Source of the DNA: Polyodon spathula
Taxonomy: Eukaryota > Chordata > Actinopteri > Acipenseriformes > Polyodontidae
Length of the DNA stretch: 64,000 bases
Direction: 5' to 3'
NCBI RefSeq assembly: GCF_017654505.1
Contig: NC_054558.1
Coordinates: forward strand, 13,201,278 to 13,265,277
Under the pieces are notes generated by a model, which did no database searches, was not told where the DNA came from, and was given only the letters and a program-made list of their open reading frames with translations. Below, piece by piece: positions 45,705 to 55,345 of this stretch (its first letter is position 1; the number at the start of each line of letters is the position of its first letter). Made by a program: the position numbers and the translations under genes.

Positions 45705-47237
45705 GTGGGAACGCAGTCTGACCGAGAGAGCGAGGTTACTGGACCGACTAGGGCAGAGGCTAGTCCAGCCCCTCTCGATGTACCGGACCTGTGGTACTCA
45801 AGCGCGGACATAGTGTGGGGCCAACATAACGACCCATCACTAGTGCACGCCTGGGGGCAGGTCTGGTCCATGGACGGAAAGGATGTTGATGGCGATGGGG
45901 CGCTAGGATATCCACATTTCAGTATCAAGGGGCGATTACTGTATAGGGTAAACCTAGCTGCGGGCACAGGACAGCCTGTAACACAATTATTGGTTCCCCC
46001 ATCTTGTCGGACAGAGGTCATGAGGTTGGCGCATGATATCCCTTTTGCGGAGCACCTCGGAGCCGAGAAGACGAGGGAACGGATATTGGCTCGATTCTAT
46101 TGGCTCGGTCTTCATACTGATGTGTCGAGATATGTAGCCACATGCCCAGACTGCCAGCGAGTAGCGCCGGGTCGAGTGCGCCCCGCCCCTTTGGTCCCAC
46201 TGCCCATTATTTCCACTCCTTTTGAGCGCATTGCAATGGACATACTGGGCCCTTTGCTACCTTCTGACTCCGGGTACACGCATATATTAGTAGTGGTGGA
46301 TTACGCAACGCGATACCCGGAGGCAGTTCCATTGAGGTCCACTAGTGCAGCTGCAATAGCCACCGAGTTAGCACAGATTATGGCTAGAGTAGGGATCCCC
46401 AAGGAGATTTTGACTGATCACGGAACCAATTTTTTGTCCAATACGATACAGCAGGTGTACAAAATATTGAAAATACGTCCCATCAGGACATCCGTTTATC
46501 ATCCACAATCGGACGGTTTGGTTGAACGCTTTAATCAGACTTTAAAGTCGATGCTGAGGCAATTCGTAACACAGGAGCAGAAGCATTGGGCATCGCTTCT
46601 TCCCTACCTACTTTTTGCAGTAAGAGAAGTGCCACAGAGTTCAACGGGGTTCTCCCCCTTTGAGCTCCTGTACAGCCAGCAGCCTCACGGCATTCTCGAC
46701 CTGCTGAGAGAGGGGTGGGAGGAGCACAAAGGCTTGTCTAAAAATGTAGTGAAGTATGTGCTCCTACTACGAGATCGCCTGGATTTGGTCGGTCGTTTGG
46801 CCCAAGACAACCTCAGATCGGCTCAGCACCGACAACAGCAGCATTACAACAAAAATGCACGGATTCGAACCTTTCAACCAGGGGACAAGGTAATGCTGCT
46901 ACTTCCCTCATCTGAATCGAAACTGTGTGCTAAATGGCAGGGGCCGTATGAGGTGATTCGGGCTATAGGGAAAGTAAATTATGAAATTAGACAGCCCGAT
47001 CGCCGGAATGAACGTGAAATTTACCATGTTAATTTGTTAAAGCCCTGGCAGGCAAGGGAGGTCTTATTTATAGCCCCAGGCAATATGGAGGATGATTTAG
47101 GTCCCTGTCCAGAGACCCCGAGCACCAGAGCGATTGCAATGGGGGAACAATTGGCTCCGGATCAGCAAAGAGAGCTGCGTAAGCTTATTAGGAGTTCAGC
47201 GATGTTTTTTCTGATGTGCCCGGCAGGACAAACTTAG
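45705..47237 (+). CDS. Gypsy integrase
   Basis: 510 open codons. The N-terminal zinc-binding part reads 'AHDIPFAEHLGAEKTRERIL' to 'YVATCPDCQRV' (HHCC type). Core catalytic acids are Asp in 'AMDILGP', Asp in 'LTDHGTNF' and Glu in 'LVERFNQTL' (DD35E arrangement). A GPY/F-like module 'CAKWQGPYEVI' and 'YHVNLLKPW' follow. It inserts element cDNA into the genome. The C-terminal 'DQQRELRKLI' leads toward RT, but a frameshift at the T-run near 47,205 breaks the link. The ATG is likely internal to an ancestral pol. Confidence 0.9.
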   Translation: MGTQSDRESEVTGPTRAEASPAPLDVPDLWYSSADIVWGQHNDPSLVHAWGQVWSMDGKDVDGDGALGYPHFSIKGRLLYRVNLAAGTGQPVTQLLVPPSCRTEVMRLAHDIPFAEHLGAEKTRERILARFYWLGLHTDVSRYVATCPDCQRVAPGRVRPAPLVPLPIISTPFERIAMDILGPLLPSDSGYTHILVVVDYATRYPEAVPLRSTSAAAIATELAQIMARVGIPKEILTDHGTNFLSNTIQQVYKILKIRPIRTSVYHPQSDGLVERFNQTLKSMLRQFVTQEQKHWASLLPYLLFAVREVPQSSTGFSPFELLYSQQPHGILDLLREGWEEHKGLSKNVVKYVLLLRDRLDLVGRLAQDNLRSAQHRQQQHYNKNARIRTFQPGDKVMLLLPSSESKLCAKWQGPYEVIRAIGKVNYEIRQPDRRNEREIYHVNLLKPWQAREVLFIAPGNMEDDLGPCPETPSTRAIAMGEQLAPDQQRELRKLIRSSAMFFLMCPAGQT

Positions 47238-48535
47238 TTGAATATGACATGATCTCTCCACCAGGTGTCACAGTGCGAGAGAGACTGTACCATATCCCCG
47301 AAAGTCGACGAAGTGGCGTTCACAAAGAGGTATGGGATATGCTCGAGCTTGGGGTGATTTAACCTTCCAGGAGCGAGTGGTGCAGTCCGATCGTCATAGT
47401 GGCTAAGAAAGACGGCACCAACCGCTTCTGCGTGGATTTCAGAAAGGTGAACGCTATTGCTAAGTTCGATGCATATCCCATGCCTCGGGTCGACAAACTT
47501 TTAGACAGACTGGGAAAAGCAAGGTTTATTTCCACTGTGGACCTGACGAAAGGATACTGGCAAATCCCTTTAACCCGCAGCTCCAGAGAGAAAACCGCAT
47601 TTTCAACACCAGAAGGGCTGCTCCACTTTAAAACCATGCCGTTTGGGCTACATGGTGCGCCCGCTGCCTTTCAGAGACTGATGGACCAGGTTTTACGCCC
47701 ACATCATGAATATGCAGCAGCATATATTGATGACGTGGTGATATACAGCTCCAGCTGGAGAGAGCATTTGGCTAGGGTTGCAGCCGTTCTTCAGTCTCTA
47801 GGGCAGCCTGGCTGACAGCTAACTTGAGAAAATGTGCGTTTGCCAAAACAGCGACTCAATAGGGATTGGGATTTTTAATGGGGAATGGAAGGGTGAAACC
47901 TGTAGTCACCAAAATCCAGGCTTTGGTTGATGCAGCGATCCCCAGAACCAAGACTCAGGTGAGGTCACTACTGGGCTTAGCCAGTTATTAACGCCTCTTC
48001 ATCCCCGAGTACGCCACAGTGGTTAACCCGTTAGTCGACCTCACAAAAAAGAGTGCTCCAAATTTAATTAAATGGTCAGCTGAGTGTCAGGGCGTTTGAT
48101 ACTATTAAGCATACACTTTGCCAGGCCCCCACTCTTATTACTCCAGATTTCACCAAGAGATTCATCCTCCACACCGACGCATCGGATGTAGGTTTGGGTG
48201 CAGTCTTGTCCCAAAAAGTAGCTGGAGTAGAGCACCCGATATTGTAACTAAGTAAAAAAATGTTACCTCGGGAACATAACTATTCCGTAGTCGAAAAAGA
48301 GTGTTTGGCCATTAAATGGGCTACTCACTCTTTATGATACTACCTGCTGGGACACTCATTTGATCTGGTCACAGACCACGCCCCACTCAAGTGGTTAAGC
48401 ACAATGAAGGACAGCAATGCCCGGATAACTCGGTGGTATCTGGCATTGCAGCCCTTCATGTACCACATGGTACACCGTGCGGGGAAAGACCACCAAAATG
48501 CGGATTATTTTTCCCAGGAGGGGGGAGTAATGGGG
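47238..48535 (+). pseudogene. Gypsy reverse transcriptase-RNase H
   Basis: After the frameshift the RT start is 'GVTVRERLYHIPESRRSGVH', then a stop (TAA) near 47,358. An open part at 47,399-47,815 has 'KKDGTNRFCVDFRKVN', 'STVDLTKGYWQIPL', 'TMPFGLHGAPAAFQRLM' and the catalytic 'AAYIDDVVIYS'. Further breaks follow. The RNase H is visible as '[17 protein letters not shown]', 'VVEKECLAIKWA', 'LVTDHAPLKWL' and 'AGKDHQNADYFS'. The protein would be truncated at several points. Confidence 0.85.
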
Positions 48536-48586
48536 AAGGTAGATTTAGCCGAGTGTTCCTTTGGCTCTACTCTGAGCGGTGGGATA

Positions 48587-49279
48587 TGTGATGGAAACAT
48601 GAGTTCTGGTGATGAATCTTCCTCCCAACCTGTGAGGGTGCTAAAGAACGAGAGGAGAAGTATCTGGAAGGGGTGGCCTGACAGTTCGTTTCCGGATCAG
48701 GGAAGTGGGTCAAAAGAAGCGCGACTCTGTTGTAAGACCATATTGATTTGAAAGGTAAACGAGAGGCAACTGCAAGTAATAACGCAGCTGCAACCGTTTA
48801 CCTAGATATCATGCGGGATTACATATAGGGGCCAGGGTAACGCTGATCTTTTCCTTTGTTTGGGTAACGTGAGGAGAGAAGAACTGAGAGAGGAGCTCTC
48901 AGAGTGTATTGCGTGTTGTTTGTTGTCTTTGTTTGTTTATAATTGTCTGTCTTTTTCGCACCACTAGACAGTTAACACACACCTCCGGAGCTGTCGCCAC
49001 GTAAAGCACTATCCGGAGCACCACTGCACAGAGCACTTGCACGTTTGAATATCACCCAGGACTGGTGACCATGCCTTTGTTTGTGTGTGAGACTGTACTG
49101 TGTTCGCCATCCCCGCGCTTTACACATTGTTGTGTACGGCCGGGGATTTATTATTTGACAGTCGCCAGACCTGGAAACAGCACAAATAAACACTTGTTCA
49201 CTGAATCACTGTTGTCTGTTCATCACTCCTGCATCGCATTTCTGCTACACCTGTTCCCCTTACCAACCACTTTGCCACA
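48587..49279 (+). repeat. 3' LTR of the Gypsy element
   Basis: 693 bp, starts tgtgatggaaac after a purine-rich stretch (gagcggtgggata) and ends tttgccaca. The next bases are the acccc target duplication. Confidence 0.92.
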
Positions 49280-49284
49280 ACCCC

Positions 49285-50345
49285 CCTTGTGCAAAGCACA
49301 AAGCCTCAGTGGCCACCTCCCCCCTTAAAATCCCAGAAGTCTCGCTCAGTCCTGGGCCAAGAACAGACATTAAGGGGTTGATGGGCAGCAATGTTACCAG
49401 TAGCCAGGCTGTTACTGGCCATGCTGTCAGCAGACGTGCTGACAGTGGGGCGAATCTCTCCTCTCGTTGTACCACTGGCAGCGGAAATGCTGCCAATGTT
49501 ATGGCTGTCAGTACACATGCTGACAGTTGCCAGACTGACTCCTTCAGCCAGGGCAAGTCCAGCAGCGGAAAAGCTGCTGGGGTTGGTGGTCTCGAGACCT
49601 CCCCCAAGATCTCCGGCAGCAAAACTGCTGCGGGGGAAGGTGGTTTCCTGACCTCTCCTTCCTTCATAGCCAGCAGCTCCCTCTGGGGGGACTCCAGTCC
49701 CCAGAACTCCTGCAGCGAATTGCTGCATTGAAAGGTGATCTCCTGACCTATCCTCCCTTTTTCATAGCCGGAAGTTCCCTTTGGTGGGACTCCAGCCACA
49801 CTGACCCCTTCGACCAAGCAGAGCTGATGGCGACCCCAGGCGAAGCAGAGCCGGCAGTCCCAGGAGATGTGGAGCGGCAGGCAACCCCAGGGGATGCAGA
49901 GTGGCAGGCAGCCCCAGGCGATGTGGCAGGGCAGGCAACCCAAGGCAATGCGGCGAGACAGGCAACCCCAGGTGATGCCAGGCAGGCATCCTTGGGCGAA
50001 GCGAGGCAGGGAATCAGAACAAGCTGGGGTGCAGGTGTTGGCCCTCTTCTCGGCCACTGCAGCTGGGCGGTTCTTCCCCGTGCTTCCCTCAGCAGCCTAT
50101 GCAAGGACTGCTGAGGACCACCAGCATCTATTCCTGGTCCTTCTGATGAAGGGAAAGGCAGCTCCTGCTCCTCTCCCCCTGATGGTGATGGAGGCAAAGG
50201 TAGCTCCAGCTCCTCTCCTCGTATTGTGGGGGAGGTGATACCAGCAGACATTCATCCTCTGCCATGGCCATGACAGGGTCATGATCTGGTGGTCCTCCAT
50301 CCACACCTTCATTGACCTGGCTGTGTGGCATGGAGCATTGTCACT
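49285..50345. repeat. GC-rich imperfect-repeat block with minisatellite
   Basis: Continues the block seen at 14,237-14,745 and extends about 600 bp further. At about 49,830-50,010 it has imperfect units of about 30 bp built on 'ggcaggcaaccccaggcgatg'. Both strands are open over hundreds of bases because of composition. I recognise no protein in it. Confidence 0.55.
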
Positions 50346-50754
50346 GCTGGAAAAACCAATCCTCAGATTTGGGGAACATTGTCAGAGCAGAAGGAAACAA
50401 GTTTTCTTCCAGGACAACCTTGTACTTGGCTTGATTCATGCCAAAGCTGCCCGATTCCAGCCTTGCTGAAGCACCCCCAGATCATCACCGATCCTCCACC
50501 ACATTTCACAGTGGGTGCAAGACACTGTGGCTTGTAGGCCTCTCCAGGTCTCCGTCTAACCATTAGACGACCAGGTGTTGGGCAAAGCTGAAAATTGGAC
50601 TCATCTGGGGGTGCTTCAGCAAGGCTGGAATCGGGCAGATTTATCTTTGTGAAGGGCGCATGAATCAAGCCAAGTACATGTTTGTCCTGGAAGAAAACTT
50701 GCTTCCTTCTGCTCTGACAATGTCCCCCAATTGGTTTTTCCAGCAGGACAATGC

Positions 50755-50757
<3 letters not shown>
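50346..50757. mobile_element. Tc1-like transposase fragments in inverted arrangement
   Basis: On the minus strand: 'RRRPGEAYKPQCLAPTVK' and 'GGGSVMIWGCFSKAGIGQL'. On the plus strand: 'LIWGCFSKAGIGQ' through 'NWFFQQDNAPC'. These are parts of a Tc1/mariner transposase, the last motif holding the second catalytic Asp. Arms of about 135 bp (50,346-50,480 and 50,602-50,749) are reverse complements around a 120 bp centre, so this is a fold-back of two partial copies. No complete transposase remains. Confidence 0.8.

Positions 50758-50786
<29 letters not shown>
50758..50786. repeat. (TG)n microsatellite
   Basis: Short TG run corresponding to 15,091-15,135 in unit A. Confidence 0.9.
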
Positions 50787-51908
50787 ACACTAATATGTAT
50801 TAGGGGCAATGGTGCCATTTTGTATTCATTGTAATAATAATAATTATCAATCATCCACATATTCTATACATTTGTAGACCTAGGTATTGGCAGCCTATAC
50901 CTGCAATAAGTAAAAACACTGGAACATGTTAACCTTTAGGTTCTAGTAAGAATGAGTGTTGAAATAGCTTAGAAGAGGTACCATTGAACAAGTAGAGCTA
51001 GTTTAACAAACAATATGTCTTAAATGTAACCGCTCTGTGACTGAGGTATTGCATCACCACGTTTAATGCCTGCTATGGACACCTTTACCATTAATCACAG
51101 CTTTAAGTCAATTTGGGTCATTTTTACCAGGTATTCAAACCTTTCTTATGATATTCTAGACCAGTCCTGCTTGCAGATTTCCTACAGATTGGACAGGTTG
51201 GTTGGATTATGTTCTGCTACCTTTCTTTTTAAATCAGCCCACAGCATTTCAATAAAGTTAAGATCTGCAGACTGAGAAGGTCAATCCAGAACATACATCA
51301 CCTTCTTCTTTAGAATGAGAAACATTGACACATTCTTTGTCTCTCATCCTTTCCATTCTTTAAAGAGGTCATTTCAAACACTATCACCATCTGCTTTTCA
51401 CACTCCCATTATTGCAGAGGTCACCGCTCAGTGTTTCATAGCATCACTGGGAGTAACACAGAAACTGTTGTGTGAAAATGGGATTGAAAGAAGACAACAT
51501 AATTCATTCTAAAGCTGCCAGACGCATAACAAGTAATTGTCTTTGTGTGAAAACATCATTTAAACTACAATACTTAGAACTAGGACTACATGTCAGGTAA
51601 TGATTGAGTTGTAATGTTTGCTCTGGTTTCACTCATTAAGGGAGTCCCTGTTCGAGCATGTATTCATTATATTTTTGCAGTTCATTGTGGTTAACCAGAC
51701 CCTGCCTTCTAATTTCATTTCTCTGAACACAGAACATGTTTTCAAAGATTTCACAGAAGGAAAAGCATCAAAGTGCAAACAGTTTGCATGCACTGAAACC
51801 ACTTCCTTTATAATGGACTCATGCCAATGATAGTGTGTGGAAGCAGTTCAACACAACTTTCTTTCATTTTTTACCAGGTCATGGGCCTGTGCCAGTTAAT
51901 GCTGACAG
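50787..51908. other. intergenic, no gene seen
   Basis: Counterpart of 15,136-16,180, with a few percent difference. Confidence 0.5.
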
Positions 51909-51946
51909 AGTTTTTGTACAGTGTCCCAATGAGTTTTCACACTGTG
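51909..51946 (-). promoter_or_regulatory. V3b RSS, 22 bp spacer
   Basis: Heptamer CACAGTG (51,940-51,946), 22 bp spacer, nonamer ACAAAAACT (51,909-51,917). Confidence 0.88.
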
Positions 51947-52548
51947 CTATCCTCAGAGCACAGTGATAGATTGCTGTGTCGCTCAGAGCAAGTTTGGAAA
52001 TGGTGATTGTAGTAGAAGAGCTGTCTGCTGTAGAAGTGAACCGGCTTTTGGCAAAGTCTGCAGTGTGGGAATAGCTACTCCTTGATCTGGCTCCTTTCTG
52101 CAGTATGTATTCCAGAGCTTGGTTTGAGTTCTGCCGATACCAGTAGAGGTAAATGTTTTGGCTATCTGCAGTATAAGAGCAGCTGAGCGTTACTGACTCT
52201 CCTTCTGTACCAGAGACTGCTGCCTGCTGAGGACTGATGGAATCACCTCTTGTCAGGGCTGAACATTGAGGAAGAAAATTAAAATAAAAGATAGTCAATA
52301 ATAAATAATAATATATTTAAACAGAGATACACTTGTCATTGAAGCCAATTCATAACCTCAAAAACAGTTCCTGTGAGACAATATTACTATCTGCTGGTCT
52401 GACACAGAACATATTGAAATACTAAAAGGGCCCTAATAAATGAAATGACAATCATAAAGTAATAGCTGATGAAGGACAGACAGTAGATAATAATAATAAT
52501 ACCTGGCAGTGTAATGAATGTAATGAAGAATCCTCTTAGTTTTGCCAT
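51947..52548 (-). CDS. V3b, TCR alpha/delta-type V segment, potentially functional
   Basis: The leader is 52,503-52,548 (MAKLRGFFITFITLP), donor G|GTATT. The V exon is 51,947-52,258. 'GESVTLSCSYTADSQNIYLY', 'WYRQNSNQALEYILQKGARS', end 'DTAIYHCALR'. No stops; RSS good. It differs from V3a at about eight residues, several near CDR1/CDR2, which is more divergence than V1a/V1b. Confidence 0.9.
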
Positions 52549-53020
52549 TGTAGTTCAGTGTTTGTATGAGGACAGGATTGAAGGTTACTATCTGTGTGAA
52601 GATGTTTATTCTGATGCTGGTGCCACTGTGCAGGTGGTTACTTGTGGTTTCAGACGTCGCATATTTGTAAGCCAATGAGCAAACTCTTGAATAAAAGATT
52701 TCAATGCAGCTGCTGTGTGTATCGGCTGCAGTCCATGTTGAGTCTCCAGTAAGGCAATGCTATAAGAACCTTGACTTTTACATCATCTGAAGTCATTTTC
52801 TTTCTGATCATCTTTTCTCTGTGTTTCTCATTCCTGGGAGACACTCCTCCTTTAGCCCTTCCCTGAGAGTTCTGCTATAACATTGTATCAAATCCTGTGC
52901 AGAGATAATAGGCAATCGAAGAAGCTCTCTGTCCTACTCAAAGATCCTGACTGTTACAAGGTGCTGAGTGGCAGCATTATTGCTGGTCTCACATTAACAT
53001 CAATCAGTCTCCATGTTATT

Positions 53021-53207
53021 TGTAGAAGTAAACCATCATTGGCAAAGTCTTGATTATCAGCAGAGCTACTCCATGAGCAGGCTCCTTTAAACAGTGTCTA
53101 TTCTGGGGCTTGATGTGAGGTCTGTTGAATCCAGAAGCTTTATTGACTCTCCTTCTTTACCAGAGACTGCTGTCTGCTGAGGACTGATGAATCCAGGCTT
53201 GCTGTGG
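53021..53207 (-). pseudogene. V3psi-b, decayed V3 relative
   Basis: Counterpart of V3psi-a: 'FISPQQTAVSGKEGES' followed by the same internal deletion of the Cys-CDR1-Trp part, then shifted V3-like FR2-FR3. No RSS. Confidence 0.75.
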
Positions 53208-53859
53208 CTGAACATTGAGGAAACAATCGCATATAGAAATAATGCTTCTTGTAATGCTGAAATTAGCTGCCAGTATTTTAGACTCATGCAATGATAAATG
53301 TATCAGTTGTGCTTCATACCAAAGATGGAGTTGATCCCTTTCATGACATGGGCTTCATTGAGCAAACATGTGTACAGCTCATCAGTATCTCATGCAGTTC
53401 TATAATAATTGCAATACTAATGTATTGAATCAATTCCACTTGCTGTTACAAGAATCACAACGAGCTGCTCTAATGCAAAGTCTGTGGAAATCTACTTCAA
53501 AGGGAATTGGAATTGGAATAAGGAACTCTGAATTAGTGTTGATTTCTTTAAGAACAGAATAGAAAGTTTCAGTCTCTGTGTCTATCCACAATGCTACTCT
53601 GAATAATCTGGTTAGAGGTATTGTATGGCAAATATTTTTAACCAATCAGCAAACACCTTCATTAGCAGTTACTGTATTCAAGTCAAAGAGGTTTCAATTT
53701 TTCACTGAGTGCAGTCCTTCAGCCCACTATCCCAGAACTCTAAAAACTAACTGCAGTCCTCCCCACAGTATAATGTGCACAGCGGTTACCCTTCTACACA
53801 GAAGAGCTGTCACTGGAAATACCATCAGCATTGTAATCACCAGCCTCTCTACACTCCAG

Positions 53860-53898
53860 GGCTTTTGTATGGGTCGGGTGCTGCTTTGTAACACTGAG
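53860..53898 (-). promoter_or_regulatory. V4b 23-RSS with damaged heptamer
   Basis: Heptamer position reads CTCAGTG (53,892-53,898), 23 bp spacer, nonamer ACAAAAGCC (53,860-53,868). The second heptamer base is changed. The first three bases (CAC) are the most critical for RAG cleavage. Confidence 0.85.
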
Positions 53899-54335
53899 CT
53901 GGTTCTATTGCACAGTAGTAGATGGCAGGATCAGACACTGAAGGCTGTATTGTCAGGGAGCCAGTTTTAGATGAGGTGTATACTTCTGGTTTATATTTCC
54001 CTGAATCACCTCCATGTGTTCCTGATCTTGTGGCTTGATTTATGTATTGTAAACCCTGGTGAGGATCTTGTTTGTACCAATGCATTGAATAAAAGCTGCT
54101 TGTTGAATATTGACAGTTTATATGGATTGAGTCTCCTTCTGAAACTCGCTGTGAATCAGGGCTTTGAGTCACCTGCTCTTCACTGTGTGCACCTGTAACA
54201 AAACAATAGAAAATAATGAACACAGATAAATGAGAAACACACAAACAAACTAACAAGCAAGGTGTTGATCATGGCTCCTTGGAAGAACAAACCTGATAGA
54301 ATCAAACAAAGAATGAAACATCTCAGTCTTGTCAT
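53899..54335 (-). CDS. V4b, open TCR V segment with defective RSS
   Basis: The leader is 54,293-54,335 (MTRLRCFILCLILS), donor G|GTTTG. The V exon is 53,899-54,192. 'EEQVTQSPDSQRVSEGDSI', Cys in 'HINCQYSTS', Trp in 'SMHWYKQDPHQGLQYI', 'TGSLTIQPSVSDPAIYYCAI'. There is no stop; the CAG codon that is TAG in V4a is intact. Because the heptamer reads CTC instead of CAC, germline rearrangement is predicted to be poor or absent, so it is an ORF-class gene rather than fully functional. Confidence 0.82.
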
Positions 54336-55135
54336 ATTAGTCCTCTAGAGTACATCCTGTGCATTTGAAGAAAGAAACAAAAGAGGATGGATATGAAAGT
54401 TTGTCTTCATACTGAACCAGCCTATCCTTGAGATCACGTGAATGAATCCACAGTGAGGTTTGTCACAGCTTTTTTCTGTTCTTCCAAGTATATGTGCTGC
54501 AGAAACTTGAGGTAACAAAGCACCCCCCTTGTTCTAGATTCAGCTGTTTATTGTAGTGATAGGGAATCTATAATGTTTTTCAAATAAAATGAATGATATT
54601 AAAATCAAGGACATTATTCTTCATGTCACGAGTATGAGATCATTCTCACAAGACCCTCGTTGTCACAGCATAACAACACTCTCATGATTGGCTGTCTTTG
54701 CTCCAGTAAGCTTCATTATCACAAGGTTTCATTTACTTGCAGCTACAGTAATATGTTTAATAAATAAGCATCTTAAACCTATATATAATGTGTTGTTGAT
54801 AAAGCTTGTATCATGTCTACTATTGGAAGAAATGTTTGTAATATTATTGAGATGAGACACACACATGGTAAGCACAGGCTCTGCAGCCCTGTATATTATG
54901 CACAGTGCAGTCTATTCTAGATGGTAACTGGGGTTTGAAAACTCTAGATCATGTTTACAATACAAATTAAAAAGTAACATAATGTCACGTGTGCTGCATA
55001 CTGTGGATGAATCCTCTCTCACAAGCCAATGCCAGGAGGCAAGGTTGCAGTTATAGCCATGGGGTTTGTGAGTTTAGACACAAGCAAGTTAGTGTCGTGT
55101 AAGTGCTGTGCTTTTACAATGTCTTGTAGTTGAAA
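54336..55135. other. intergenic, no gene seen
   Basis: Very similar to 18,613-19,320 of unit A. Confidence 0.5.
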
Positions 55136-55174
55136 GATGAGTGTAATCCTGTCTCCACTTCTTCTCTCACTGTG
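55136..55174 (-). promoter_or_regulatory. V5b RSS remnant
   Basis: Heptamer CACAGTG (55,168-55,174) is perfect. At 23 bp distance the nonamer position reads ACACTCATC, poorly matching. Confidence 0.55.
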
Positions 55175-55345
55175 CTCTCACTGCACAATAATACACAGCT
55201 TCACCATCCAGCAGCTCAACAGCACTGATGGTTAGAGTGGTGGAGAGCTTCTCTTTATTCACAGTCATGGTGAATCATCCCGAGGTTTCATGTGTATTGT
55301 AAGCAGACAGTATTATGCCTGGGATTTGACCATGTGGCTGTTTAT

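Larger units (their letters stand above)
44112..49279 (+). mobile_element. Ty3/Gypsy-type LTR retrotransposon with integrase before RT (Gmr1-like), decayed
   Basis: Two direct LTRs (44,112-44,803 and 48,587-49,279) with TG...CA ends are flanked by a 5 bp target duplication acccc (44,107-44,111 and 49,280-49,284). The coding order is zinc knuckle, protease, integrase, reverse transcriptase, RNase H. Integrase ahead of RT is unusual in Ty3/Gypsy and characteristic of Gmr1-like elements of fish. Gag is short. Several stops and frameshifts in RT and RNase H make it non-autonomous. It is absent at the matching place in unit A. Confidence 0.9.
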
